64,000 nucleotides of DNA from Epiperipatus broadwayi (GCA_028023455.1 JAQFVV010006294.1:3067001-3131000), one strand, 5' to 3'; positions 48,431 through 60,389 are shown, counted from the stretch's first letter. Notes: a model not told the origin generated them from the letters alone. Translations and numbers: made by a program.

Positions 48431-48639
48431 AAAGAATGTCTGCAGGTAGGAGTTTGTTATTAATTTGAAAAGTATCTGGGCAAATTACTAATATGCACTT
48501 CATTTGTTTTTGTCATTGCAGCTATTATTATTATGTGATTATTAATATATATAAGCATGGATGGACTTTGTTCACCAACATGAATCAGCCTGCAAAGTGC
48601 GTTTACTGACCCCCCCCCCTTTGGATTTAAGATGAAGAT

Positions 48640-51480
48640 ATATCATGATTTTTCTTTTCAGCTGATAGGATTTTATATGTGTGTGAATGACCTTTTTTAT
48701 ATATATACATTCATGACAGACAAAATTAAATTAAGGTCCTGATAACCAGGAGGTTGTAAATCATCAGCATAATTAGCAATTGGTGGCTGAAGGCAGAGAT
48801 TATCAAGAATTCCCTTTATTGATATTGAGACTGCCTTTCAATGATGTTCTTTTATTTGGTTATTTAAAACTGCGATTATTTTTAGGTGATTGGATGAATT
48901 GGAAAAACTGTCTACTATTAAATGGGATATTATTAGACTTTGTGAAGTTAGAAGAAAGGTGAAGAGACAATTTAAAAAGTGGACATGCACTTTACTGTAA
49001 TGATGCAAATATTAGAAACATTCATTATAAATAAAAAATTGAACAACAACATTGTTGAGAATTGGTGGTACATCAAACAAGAGGGCTTAGTTATTCAAAT
49101 TAATGGAAGATACCAAATGCAAATAATTTAGGTTTACGCTCCAACAAATTCTCTTTCTGATGAAGAAGTAAAGGATTTTAATTTAAATTTACAGATTGAT
49201 TTTGATCAGACCAAACAATATTTTAAAATTATCATGGAGAATTAAATGTTATTCAAAATTGATAAACAGTTGAAAGATCTAAGTGCTGTAGATAAATTTT
49301 AGTATGGTGACAAAAATGAGAAGTTACAGATGTTTACAATTGTATTAAAGGAAAAACTACTTTGAGAAAATTGGTTAACAGAAATGAATGTGAGGGAACC
49401 AAATGATGATATAGCAGAATTGGATTACATTTTCATTAACAGAATTGTAATGGTTCTTAATAGATTTAATATAGAAAGTGATCAGTTAGTGAGATGAAAG
49501 TTATTTGTTAATGTAAAGTTAGAGAGATGACTATTATTAATAAAAACATTATTTAAAAAACAATTGATATTCCCAATCTTCAGAAACACTACAATGGATT
49601 TATATTAGAACTTGCAAATTGTTTTAAAGTATTAACATACTTTGATGATAGTTTAGAATTGATTAAAATGAATGAGAAGATAGCTGATACTCTATTAAGA
49701 ATTGTTAGAAAGATAGCTGGTACAAAAAGAAGTAATTTACTAGTAAAGTTTCAATTGAGTCAAAAGAATATAAGAAGAAAAGGAGAAATAGGAAAAATTT
49801 TAAAAATTTAGGCTTTAAAAATAATCGAATATTTAGAGTTTTATAAAATGGTATGAAAAAGAATTAATGATATATAAAAATATAATTGTGAATTGGCAAG
49901 GGATATTATAAAAATAAATAAAAATCTCAAAAGTTGTAAAATAACATCTTGGTGTTTAAAAACAGAAATGGCATTATGAAATGTGTAGAGAGGTTTATAT
50001 ATATATAAATGTAGTAATAAAGAATAAAAAAACAAAATATGCACTATAATTACCATATTTTTAAATCAGAAGTATTTTAAATGCAGAGATGGTGAGACAT
50101 GCAATTAAATCTTTACAAGACAAAAAAAAAAAACCTCCAGTTAATGATGGAATTATAATGATATCTTCAATGAAATAGATGAAGAAATAGAAAAATTGAT
50201 GCCAAAGTTATATACCAAATATCTAAATAATAAAGATATACCAGATGATTGGAAGAAATATGATAAATATTAGAAATTACAGACCTATCAGTCTTTATCA
50301 ATTTTATACAAAATTTTTACCAAGATAATTAGGACTAGTCTATAGCAAACTTTTGATTCTAACCAACCAAATGAACAAACTCTATTTAAAAGTAGATTTA
50401 GCAAATTGAATCATATCCAAGTATTGAGAGACATTATAGAAAGGATTCTTAAATAAGAATTACCATTATGTGTTAAGATTTATGGATTATGAAAAGGCAG
50501 TTTGTTTTATAAGCATTTCCACAGCAATTAAAGGTTTGGAGCTTCAAGATATAGATCTAGATATCGTATTTTGAAGAAAATTTATCAAAATGCAGTAGCT
50601 ATGATTAGATTATATAGCAATATTAAGAAGATTAATATTAAGATGGATTTTAGAGGGATTTTATTTCTTCAAAATTTTTAATTATGATTAAAATGAGAAG
50701 CTAATGGAGTAAAAGTAAGTGGAGATAGTTTAAGTCATCTATATTTTGCATCATAATATGATTAATATTTCAGAGCTTCAAGAAATGTATGAGTTATCAG
50801 ATAAAGGTAAGAAAATAGAACTAAAAATAAATGTTAAAAAAAAAAAACTAAATTAATATTCAATGGATTTTTTCAGCAGAAGAAAATGATTGATAATCAT
50901 GGATTAGAAATTAACAACTACAAATATCTTAGCCAAATTATTAATTTAGATAGAAACATAATAGATGAACTTAATCATAGAATTAAGCTTGGATGGAGTG
51001 CTTTTAGTAAAAATAACTTAGTATTAAAAGACAATGGGCTTATGTGTGTGAAAAAGAAAGTTTTTTAATATATTTATTTTATAATTTCTTAGTCATGAAT
51101 TTGGGCTCTTAACAGAAGAACAAACAGATTTCAGATCATTCACCAAAGTATGTATAGATGTATATTAGGAGTAACAAGAAAAAAATCAAATACAAAATAT
51201 ATGGATGAGAAAACAAACAAGTATCACTGATATCATTGAAAAAAATTAAGAGACTGAAATGAAGCTGAGCTGAAGATATTTTTGGAAATAATATATGGCT
51301 AGTTAAAGTTTTAAATTGGATCCCAAGAATTAAAAAGATCAAGAAAAAGATTACTTATGAAATGGATAGTTGAAATAAAGAAGAAGGCCATGGGTCAGAA
51401 AAAATGAATTAAATATAAGAGTCTCAGGATATTGTCAAATTCTGAGAAAGATTGATCAGAGTGTAGCAATGGTGATTAGA
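48640..51480 (+). mobile_element. RTE-like LINE, copy D, decayed
   Basis: On the plus strand this follows copy B from the leader (CCAGGAGGTTGTAAAT, then TTGGTGGCTGAAGGC) into the endonuclease (NWKNCLLLNGILLDFVKLEE at about 48890-48960). It continues through the NYRPISLYQFY fingers block near 50270-50310, a FMDYEKAVCFISISTA palm block near 50480-50530, and the C-terminal LDRNIIDELNHRIKLGWSAF (50940-51010). Many stops and indels. The element's 3' tail is not distinct. Copy E follows at once in the same orientation. Confidence 0.78.
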
Positions 51481-51489
51481 CATTATGGT

Positions 51490-52350
51490 GGTAAAAAGAT
51501 TAACTTTGGTATGGCTGAATGGCATAGTGATTTCTTTTATCTCCAAAACATTTTACAATAGTTTTAGGGGAAATCTTTGCAGATTAAAATTGGAAGTTAA
51601 AGGATGAAAAGTAAATGATGATTAATTTTTATCATAGAAAGTAAATGATGATTATTTAAGTCATCTAGGTTTTGCAGATGATATGGTTATTTTTGAAAAT
51701 AATAGTTCAGAGTTTCCTGAAAGATTACAAAAATGAGAAAGTAGGACTAAAGATAATTATTAAAAAGTGTAAAGCAATTATCAATGGCTTTTCACATAAG
51801 AAAAAATAAAGGTTACTAATAATGAAGTAGAAAAAGCTAATCCAACTACATACATAGTATTTTGAGCTTATTGTTAATATTTATGGAAATGTAATAGATG
51901 GAATTTTAATTTCCTGCAAAAGCAGCCCATATAAATTTAATTCCAAAATAAATATTAAAATAAAATATGCTTATATATTTAAAAGATAGGTTTTTAATAA
52001 ATGTATTTTATTTAGATCTGAGATTTGGATACATAACAGAATCAAAATAGAGATTTCATTTCACACAAGTAAATATTGAGAATTGTATATTAAGAGTGAC
52101 AAGGTAGGATCAAAGTGAAATGAGTGGATGCAAGGACAAATAGATATTATTGATTTCATTGAAAGAAATAAAAAAACTACAATGGTGCTGGACTAATTAT
52201 GGTACTAGACGAAATGAGTTATTGGACTGGATACAGAAAATTTGTAAAAAAAACAACAATAATATAGTAAAAAAAAACCCATGTGGGAGATGAATAGATT
52301 CGAAAATTTTTTGATTTAATGTAAAGAGAGTCTATGCTCAGAAAGATTGG
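51490..52350 (+). mobile_element. RTE-like LINE, copy E, 5'-truncated
   Basis: Starts within the reverse transcriptase (a YLQNILQ stretch matching TAVLQEVF of copy B) and includes SHLGFADDMVIFENNSSEF near 51658-51715, so the FADD palm motif is intact. It continues through a degraded C-terminal region (about 52020-52200) that parallels copy D. A short local duplication of AGTAAATGATGATTA occurs at about 51609 and 51640. Truncation at the 5' end is typical of incomplete reverse transcription. Confidence 0.75.
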
Positions 52351-53699
52351 ATTCATCCTCGAAAGATTTTCATTTTCCCATAAATAAATAATGTTTGAAA
52401 ATAACGAATTATAAAATGAAATTATAAAAACGAAATATAAAATGAAATTATAAATTTAAATGAGGTGGTTGGATTTATAAATATTACATTGAATAGATAA
52501 TATTTATTTTCCAAAAGAACTTTTAAATTATTATTAAACATCATTGATTTAATTAAAATATAAAAAATAATGTGAATTTTTAAAGTTGTAAGTAACTCTT
52601 GCATTATTTATTAATTACACAATTTTCTCACATGCGTGTGTGGGGGAATAAACATACTTTTATTTATATGCACATCCATGTCCATATAAAAATGTAGATA
52701 AATATTGATTTTATTTTAACGTATCCTTTTTATAATTTTAATTTATGCACAGTCCAAATGCAATTATTTTGCATATTAGTATTAAATTTTCTCACTGGAG
52801 GGCATTGACATATTTCAGAATTATCGAAGTTGTTAGCCTACTCAAAGCTGAATATAAAAATATCCATAATTTTGTTAATTGATATAATTATATCGTTTCA
52901 GTTTATCTATTTAGAGAAATGTTATTTAGTTTATCATTATTATGTAATTTAATTAATAAATTTGGAGAATTTTATTGATTTGAGATTATTATCAAATTAA
53001 ATATTTAGAGTGTTGTAAAAATAAATAAATTTTATTGTTACTTTAGTTTCTCAAGTTACATTTAGGGTTGATATTAATAAATGTAGAGAATATATAAAGT
53101 GTATTGATGAAGTCATTAATATTTATTTGATTTAATAATAATAGTATTTGATATTAGTTTACGAATTATAATTTTTATGCCTATATTTACAGATGATAAA
53201 ATAAGATCAGGAGAGCTTTAATGTTTTATAATGTGAGGAAAGTTATCAGTTGAAGTGTACGAATGGGACTAAAAAGATATTAAATGGTTTTTGTGAATGC
53301 ACTGATATGGTAATGTAATAATTACATATTTGAATAATATAACGTCCGTTGAGGGTTAGTGAAGAAAATGTGAGTATAGTTGGAAGAATGGGACTTATAT
53401 GGGAAATCATTGCCAAATTTATAACTGAAAAAATTAAAATATTATGCAGTTAGACTAAAGAATGAATAAATTAAAGAAGACATAATGAAGTTGTAATAGC
53501 ATTAAAATCTGAATTATTACAAAATGTAAGAACTCATGGATGTTATGTAAGAGTGAAGTACATATTAAAATAGAGGAACATACAAATGAGAATATTTTGG
53601 TTCTAGTAGAACTTATGTTCTGCCCAAATGGTGTATGAAAGTATAAATTGTGATCGAGAGAGTGAGTTATTTGAAAGATTGAAAATTTTTGTGTTTAAT
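52351..53699. other. A+T-rich stretch without a recognisable gene
   Basis: No confident feature. A CTCACTGGAGGGCATT stretch at about 52792-52807 resembles the CTCF-like core in two transposon ends. The region 53330-53660 has slightly higher G+C and may hold the 5' leader or an older copy of the CR1-like element, but no block was clear. Confidence 0.4.
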
Positions 53700-54061
53700 T
53701 ATTTGAAAGGTTTTCGTTCGCCATTTTAGGTATAGAAGTTTTTTTTAAAAAAAGTTGTTCTTGTTGAATGTGTGTTAGCATAAGGATATTTATAAAAAAA
53801 AGTTGTATGTAAGATTAATTCGTTTTAGTTAAGTAAGTTAAGTTTGTTACTGAAGGTTTTTTAAATTTTAAAATAGACATTTATTTTGAGAAAAAGGACA
53901 ACTTGGGAGGCCTAACATCAGAAAACACGTGGTTATAGTTTGATCAGGTTTGGAGAAAAAGTAAACATTTTTTTTCTTTATTTTTCCGTGTAAGGGTGTT
54001 TGAAGAATAGGAGAGGTACTATAAAGTCAAATATAGAATAAGTGACTTGAAAAATAAGAAT

Positions 54062-55010
54062 ATGGATTGCATTTGTATTGCACAATGTATATACAATCGG
54101 CAGAAAGGAATTAGGCAAGCGCTGGTAGAGTGTACAGTGTGTGCTGAGGTGTATCACTTGAAATGTTTGAATAAGAATAGGTTTCTGGTTATGTAATCAC
54201 TGTGATTAAAGAGGTGAGAAAGTGGTTTCTAAGTGTAGGTAGTCTAGAAAGAAAGTCAGAGGAGAGGGAGCAAAATGTAGTTAAGGAAGATAGGACAGAG
54301 TATGGTTTTAGTGGAGTGTCAGGAAATATGGGTGGAGAAAGTAGTAAGGCAATGGAGATGGCTAACCAGAGAATAAGTAAGATAGAGGAAGAAGTGAAGG
54401 ATGTAAAAGTAAAATTAAAACTGTTAGAGATGAAGTCTGAGGAGATAAAGAAATTATTGAGTAGAAATGATAAGGAAGGAATAGATAAGAAGGTCCAGAA
54501 GATGGTATAAAAGATTACAGATGGAGTAGAAAAAGTAGAATATGAGACAGTATTGATAGGAGATTCAATAATAAGAGAATGTGTGGATATAATTGCAAGG
54601 GAAAATAGAAGCAGGTATGTAAGAGTATGTTTTCCTGGAACTAAAATTAGGGATGTGACAGATAAAGTAAGAAAGCAAGGTAGTAGAGATGTATATATTA
54701 TGGTAGGGACTAATAATTTGTTCGAGCCATCAGAGAGAGTAATGGATGAGTATGTAGAATTGATTAGAAGGAAGAGTATGGGTAGTTGGAGTATTACCAA
54801 GATTTGATGAGGCATTTGTTAGATAGGGCATGTTCTATAAATGAGAGATTGAAAAAATTGTGTGAGAGAAATAATGTTGTGTTTGTCGATGTATGGGATT
54901 GGTTTATTGGAAAGAGGGAGTTATATAGTAAAGATGGATTGCACTTAGGAAAACAAGGGAGTGAAGTTTTAGGGAGTCTGATATTTAAAGAATATAATTC
55001 GGGAAACTTT
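54062..55010 (+). pseudogene. LINE ORF1: PHD finger, coiled coil, SGNH esterase
   Basis: ATG at 54062 opens MDCICIAQC, then ECTVCAEVYHLKC and, after a one-base frame shift near 54178, GFWLCNHCD. This is a complete C4HC3 PHD zinc-finger pattern with its signature W-x-C-x2-C. Next, 54320-54470 encodes a charged heptad-like helix (NQRISKIEEEVKDVKVKLKL), a likely coiled coil. Then comes an SGNH hydrolase domain: block I IGDSIIREC (nucleophile Ser, about 54564), block III VGTNN, and block V DGLHL with Asp and His at 54933-54944. One TAA at 54508 and a frameshift near 54790 break it. CR1 elements with PHD and esterase ORF1s are known; the protein binds the element RNA, and the role of the esterase is unsettled. 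Confidence 0.85.
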
Positions 55011-56035
55011 TAAAGGGGGGTGGGCTTTTAAATTGTAATATTATCAAAAAAAAGAAGAATGGATGGGATATAAGAAATAACCAAAAGATGGTTGATTTAT
55101 ATGTAGATGTGGAGAGAGAATGGTTCTGTAAGATTAATGGTAAGAAAGTTTGTTATAAACATAATGGAGAAGAAAGAATCAAAGGAATTTATAAAAGAGT
55201 AGTTAGGAAAGAAGAAATTGTTAAAATTGGGTTTTTGAATATGCATTGTGGTAAGAGACCAGAAAAGTGGCTGGAATTAAATAAAGCAATTGAAAATGAA
55301 GAGCTTGAGGTATTAGCAGCAGTGGAAACTCATCTAAGAGAAGAAGAACCTATTTTGGAAGAGGTGGTATGGTAAGGTATAAAAAGAAAAAGAAAAAAGG
55401 AGTGGTGATATTGGTGTTATATCGAAAAAATATTTAAATATTGTTAAATGTCAAGAGCATTTGTGGTTTGAAATAAGGTTGGATAGACAAGAATGGATGG
55501 TGGCTGTAGTGTATATAGCCACTGGCGATAGTCAAACTGTAATGGAGTGGAACAGTAGTATATATGAATGCCTAGTTAAGGATATACAGAGTTTTAAAGA
55601 AAAGTAGAAGAGAATAATGGTTATAGGGGATATAAATGGACATATTGAAGAAATTAATGATGTAGATAATACGAATGGCCAGTTTTTGAAGGAATTTTGT
55701 CAAAGAGTAAATTTGAGCATTGGGAATTTATCAAATATTTATAAAGGACAATACACATGGTCTAGGAATAATGTATTTCACACAATAGATTATGTATTGG
55801 TAGAGAAAGAGGGAATGAATAAAATATGGAAAATTAAGGTATTTGATAATGAAGAGAGAGTATGTAATAGTGATCATAACTTTATTGTAATAGAAATGGT
55901 TAGTAATGTGATGGAGGATAGAAATAAAGGTAGAAACAATAGTGAAAGAGGTGGATGGAGAGTGAATGCTAATTGGAAGAGTATAAGATAAAAGTTGAAG
56001 AAACCATGGAACAGTTGGTTGGGGATGAGTATAAA

Positions 56036-56185
56036 GACTGGTGTAATGAAATAGAAAAAATGACAAATAGGGTTTTAATTGAGAATATGCAGAAGAATAA
56101 AAGTAATAAAGACTGGTGTGATGAAATAGAAAAAATGACAAATAGGGTTTTAATTGAGAATATGCAGAAGAATAAAAGTAATAAA
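56036..56185 (+). repeat. 75-bp in-frame tandem duplication in LINE ORF2
   Basis: Two consecutive 75-bp copies (56036-56110, 56111-56185) differ at only about one base. Each encodes the same 25 residues, DWCNEIEKMTNRVLIENMQK then NKSNK; N is D in the second copy. The frame is kept. It lies in the linker between endonuclease and reverse transcriptase, where length changes may be tolerated. Confidence 0.92.
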
Positions 56186-57426
56186 AAAATGAGAGTTAGT
56201 AAAAGTGTAAAAGAGAGGAAAGAAGCATACAGAGAATATAAGTGTGCTATTAAGAACAAAGAAAGTGAAAATGATATTAATGTTAAATGGGGAAAGTATT
56301 TAGAAAAGAAGAAGTTGGCTAAAATGGATAATTATAGACAGAGGATAAAGTTGAATAGTAAATTGTTGGAGGATATTAATAAAAGTGGAAGAGATGGAAG
56401 TAAAAAATTTTGGAGTTACATTAAAAGGAGAAATGTAGGGGAAAGAGAGATAGTATTAATAGATGATGAGGGAATAGAGTGTAGCTCTAGAGAAGAGTTA
56501 GGGAGAATCTTAAATAGATATGTAATGGATATAGAAAAGGTGTTAGATGTGAAGGATTTATGATAGAAAACATGAAAGCATTTAGTAATGGGAATATTAG
56601 GTTCACAAAAAATGAACTGAATGAGGCAGGGAAGAGATTGAAAAGTGGAAAGGCGAGAGATTTAGATGGGTGGGCAGCAGAGATGGTAATGAATTTAGGG
56701 CATAGAGCAAAAACAAAGTTATTATCATGTTTTAATAAGATGGCACAGAAGAGAGTTTTTCCGGGTAGTTGGAGTAATACAAGAATAAGATTATTATTTA
56801 AGGGAAAGGGTAAGAATCATAGAAAGTTAAATAATTATAGACTGATAGTGGTAACATCAGTTTTATATAAAGTTTTCTCATATATGGTAGCTGGAAGAGT
56901 TGTAAAATGGATGAAAGAGAATAATATAGTGGGGGAAATGCAAGGAGGTTTTAGGTCAGATAGGCGTATAGGAGATAGTTTGTTTGTAGTTACACAACTT
57001 ATGGAGATGAGCAGGAATTCATGTAGATTGTTATATATGAGTTTTATAGATATAGAGAAAGCATATGATAGAGTAAATAGAAATAGATTATGAGTACGGT
57101 TAGCAAATTTGGGAATGGATGAAGCTTTAGTAAATATTATTAAGAAATTATGTGAAAATAATTATTATACTTACCAATTAGGGGATATAGAATCAGTTAA
57201 AGTTAAAAATGGGGTGGAATTAAGGCAAGGATGCCCTATGTCACCTATTTTGTTTTTGTTGTATTTGAGTGAAATGGAGAAAATAATAGAAAGACTAGGA
57301 AGAGGGATAGAGATACCATTAATAGGTGGCAAGGGAGTATATACTTTGTCGGGTTTTTTTTTTTTGCGGATGATATCTTTTTGTGTGCAGAAAGAAGAGA
57401 AGATATGGAAATTATTGTTTTTCTGA

Positions 57427-57694
57427 AGGTTTGTGATGATGATGTTCTAGCTGTATTTTTATATTGGACTATTTCCATAATCTAATATGTGTGTTGAATT
57501 TCTTTAGAAAAGTTTAATTTTAGTTAAATATTCCAAATATATTCAACTATCACAGCAAACAGGTTAGTATATGCACCAACTTTTAGTAATATCACAGCAA
57601 ACAAATGTTAGTAATATCACAGCAAACAGGTTAGTATATGCACAACGTTTCGAGAGGTATTTTTCTCCCCTCTTCTTCAGGTGTTGCTGGCCTG
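57427..57694 (-). mobile_element. SINE1, minus strand, inserted in the LINE reverse transcriptase
   Basis: Breaks the LINE frame just after the FADD block; LINE coding resumes at about 57695 with EWVKRWGLNL. Left-hand blocks match 28811-28977 (GAAGGTTTGTGATGATG, TATATTGGACTATTTCC). The right-hand blocks are the reverse complement of the SINE1 body (CTTCTTCAGGTGTTGCTGGC). The tRNA-like head is absent. The middle contains three iterations of ATCACAGCAAACA with adjoining TTAGTATATGCAC, a local tandem expansion not seen in the 28811 copy. Confidence 0.78.
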
Positions 57695-59164
57695 TTGCAA
57701 GAGTGGGTAAAGAGATGGGATTAAATTTAGTGAAGAAAAATCAAATATAATGATGGTTAATACTGGGGAAAGAGAAGATGTAGAATTTTTGTTGGCGGAT
57801 ATAAAGTTAAGTGTGGTGGATAGATACAGGTATTTGGGAATCATCTTATGTAATCAGGAAAATTGCTTGGATGAATGGGAGAAAAGATTGGTAAATGAAG
57901 CAAAGAAAAGAAAGGATTTGGTAAAGAAATAACAGTGTTTTCATATAATAAATATGATGTAGCTAGAATTGTATGGGAGTTGCAGTAGCAGGGTTAACAT
58001 ATGGTAATGATGCATTATGTGTTAGTAAAAGGGTTTTAGATTATTTAGAGAAAGTATAAATGGAAGTAGGAAGACATATATTAGATGCAGAGATGTGGAC
58101 AGCAAAGGAGGCAATTCAAGGAGAAATGGGATGGTCAAGTTTTTATATGAGAGATGCAAAGAGTAAAATGAAAATGTTTGGTAGGTTGCAGTTTATGGAT
58201 AGTAAAAGAATAGCCAAAATAGTGTTTAATTAGGTTATGAGTAAAGGGCAGGTAACAAGATCGGTGAGAAAGGTAATGCGGTATGCAAAAGATTTGGATA
58301 AAGAATTTATATCAGTATACTTGTATAAAAGGTGGGATGATTGTGTTAGGAGGATTGTTGATTGTTATAGTGGTAAGGAATGGGATAAAATAATAGAAGC
58401 ATTAATAAAAAATAGGGAGTTGAAGAGATGGAGAACTAGTATGGAGGGTAAGAAGAGTTTAAATATATATAGAAGTAAACGGAATATTTTGGATGCAAGT
58501 TAATTTATGATAATAGTAATGAAAGTAGTCTATTGTTTAAGGCTCGAATGGGATTTTTAGCAACAAGAGAATATGCATGTAAATGGAAAACTATGGGTGA
58601 TTTAGTGTGCAAATTGTGTAAGGAAGGTATAGAAAATATTAGGCATCTGTTGATTGAATGTAAATGCTTGAAAGCAGAAAGGGTACAGATAATGAAGTTA
58701 TGGTAGAATAGATATCAACAAAGTGATTATACAGAGAGTTATTGCTTTTTATGCTGGGGTTGCGAAAAGATAATGGGGATTTAGATATAAAGGCCATAGA
58801 GTTGACAAAGATTATGTTGTGGAAATGGGATGGGGCAGAATATGAAAAGACTTCGAGTGGGGAATGGAAAATAAAGTGGCTAACAGGTTTATCTGGGCGT
58901 AATTGCTGAGATATTCTTGACTTCGTTTAAGGAGAAGCCAAAATACATCACATCACATCAGCAAATTTTTTTTATTAATATTTATATTTGTTGTAAAAAA
59001 TTGATAAAAATCAAAAATATGACAATAATATACTTAGATTAAAACATATTAAATATGGAAATAATATATATATATATATATACAAATCAAACCTGAAAAT
59101 AATATCTGTAGTGACCAAACTAATGCAAAAATAAATACATTTAATAAAATGTGATCAATATTAG

Positions 59165-59740
59165 CATTCTAGTAGATTAAAACATTACCTTAAATTCGGT
59201 GTTTCATAAATCTATGGCAAACTCTCATACAGTAATATCACCCAGTGCAAACATAGAAATTAAGGGATGCAAGAAGGTTTGTGCAGAAAATCCCTATCTA
59301 GTGCATACTTATTTGTTATTCTCAGACTAGTTTCTAGCCTATGACCTTCATAAGTGAGAAGCCTTGGATCTGAGAGCATTGCAATTAGATCTTAGATCTA
59401 ATGCAATCCTCCAGAAGCTACCATGTATCTTTTCAGTTGACAATAAAACTATGAATCCAAAATGAAAACAATGTTTTCAATCTAAGCTCATATGCTGAAA
59501 TAGTCTTATAGATCTGAACCCAGTTCAGTTTCTGTACATTTTCCCACTGAATGGAGAGTTTGTCACTGTTTTAACAGCTTGTGTAAACATAGGAAATGGT
59601 GATCATGTGATGTTTAATGGTTTAAATCTAAAGGTTCCAAGTTAGATTCTCCCACTAGTATCATAATTAATTAAATCAGCAATACTAGAAGGAGGAGAAT
59701 TTTACTAACATCAAATATTTTTGTAAATGGTAAAATGAGA
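59165..59740 (+). mobile_element. SINE1, plus strand, split by an M1 insertion
   Basis: The left part (59170-59212) has the head AGATTAAAACATTACCTTAA and TTCGGTG. The right part (59624-59730) resumes AAAGGTTCCAAGTTAGATTC TCCC, the best B box of the family, followed by the body ACTAGTATC and AGCAATACTAGAAGGAGGAG. Put side by side, the two parts follow the 28978 copy in order. AAATCT occurs at both junctions (59208-59213 and 59624-59629) and may be the target duplication of the M1 insertion. Confidence 0.7.
59214..59623 (+). mobile_element. M1 element nested in SINE1
   Basis: The body matches copy 1 at 45261 block by block (AAATCCCTATCTAGTGCATA, CAGACTAGTTTCTAGCCTAT, CTTGGATCTGAGAGCATTGC, TCTGAACCCAGTTCAGTTTC). 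The right terminal inverted repeat is complete: GGTGATCATGTGATGTTTAA TGGTTT at 59598-59623 is the reverse complement of the left end of copies 1 and 2. The left repeat is shortened by about 65 bp. It is the best evidence for the full M1 layout. Non-coding. Confidence 0.78.
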
Positions 59741-59978
59741 CTTGCATGTGAAACTTTATTAATGGCTTATTGATTAGAGAATGAATATAGAGACATCTTT
59801 CATCAAATGAAGATTAATGTATTAAACCATGGTAAGAATTGAAAATATCATTATACACAAATAATTTGCAGGATTAGAATTAGCAATGAAAGAATTTAAG
59901 AAATTAATATATGAAAAATGCTAAAGGAAAAAGGCATAGTGAATTTATTACTGATATTCATCGACATGTAATTTATAT

Positions 59979-60145
59979 TGACAATAGGTTAACAAATAAT
60001 ATGGAATAATTAATATCCTGTATATATTATATATAAATAGGTTAACAAATAATATGGAATAATTAATATCCTGTATATATTATACATTGACAATAATTTA
60101 GCAAATAATATGGGAAAATTAATATTCTGTGTGTATTATTGTTAT
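59979..60145 (+). repeat. Three tandem copies of a ~53-56-bp unit
   Basis: Units start at about 59982, 60035 and 60091, each with AATAATATGGAATAATTAAT and ATCCTGTATATATTAT or a variant. The first two are nearly identical and the third is diverged. A+T-rich, non-coding. Confidence 0.88.
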
Positions 60146-60389
60146 TTAATATATAGACAACTTTTCTTAAAAGTGAAATACTTTTTGATAAAAATGATAA
60201 TTTGTCAAGGCAAAATATCCGTGAAGCACTATATACAACAGATTTTGTTTATCTGAAAACTTACATAAAGTTTTTAATTCAAAAATTATCAAAAGAATGT
60301 ATTAAAGATATGTGAATGATAGTTTTTTTTTTAATAGTATAATATAGATAAGAATGAAAGAAGAAATTGAAAGATATTTTTTTCAGTCA

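Larger units (their letters stand above)
55088..58920 (+). pseudogene. LINE ORF2: endonuclease and reverse transcriptase
   Basis: ATG at 55088 starts VDLYVDVEREWFCKINGKK. The apurinic-endonuclease domain follows: VKIGFLNMHCGKRPEKW, VLAAVETHL (catalytic Glu position), VIGDINGHIEE (55617) and NSDHNFIVIE (the SDH motif, about 55870). Reverse transcriptase follows: LNNYRLIVVTSVLYKVFS, GEMQGGFRSDRRIGDSLF, SFIDIEKAYDRVNR, LRQGCPMSPILF, and FADDIFLCAERR read across a T-run frameshift at about 57353-57365. After the SINE1 insertion it resumes at 57695 and ends with a C-x2-C-x8-H-x4-C knuckle (CKLCKEGIENIRHLLIEC, about 58608-58660). At least five frame breaks; inactive. Confidence 0.87.
53700..58975 (+). 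mobile_element. CR1-like LINE with PHD and esterase ORF1, near full length
   Basis: About 5 kb, plus strand. Order: G+C-richer leader, ORF1 (54062-55010), ORF2 (55088-58920), a short 3' UTR reading CTTGACTTCGTTTAAGGAGA AGCC, then ACATC-type short repeats (about 58945-58965). This domain order and the short tandem repeat 3' end in place of poly(A) fit the CR1 group. G-rich purine codons on the plus strand set it apart from its surroundings, and several long frames survive, so it is the youngest-looking LINE here. SINE1 (57427-57694) interrupts the reverse transcriptase. A further partial copy lies at 60390-61380. The 5' border is approximate. Confidence 0.85.

Noticed and set aside
54189-54815. 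208-codon minus-strand frame, the longest in the window
   Set aside because: It is the antisense of the LINE ORF1; its Ser/Leu/Thr/Ile-rich composition is the mirror of purine-rich plus-strand codons, and it has no motif of its own.
55731-56259. Minus-strand frames of 136 and 96 codons
   Set aside because: Antisense of the LINE ORF2, including the antisense of the 75-bp duplication.
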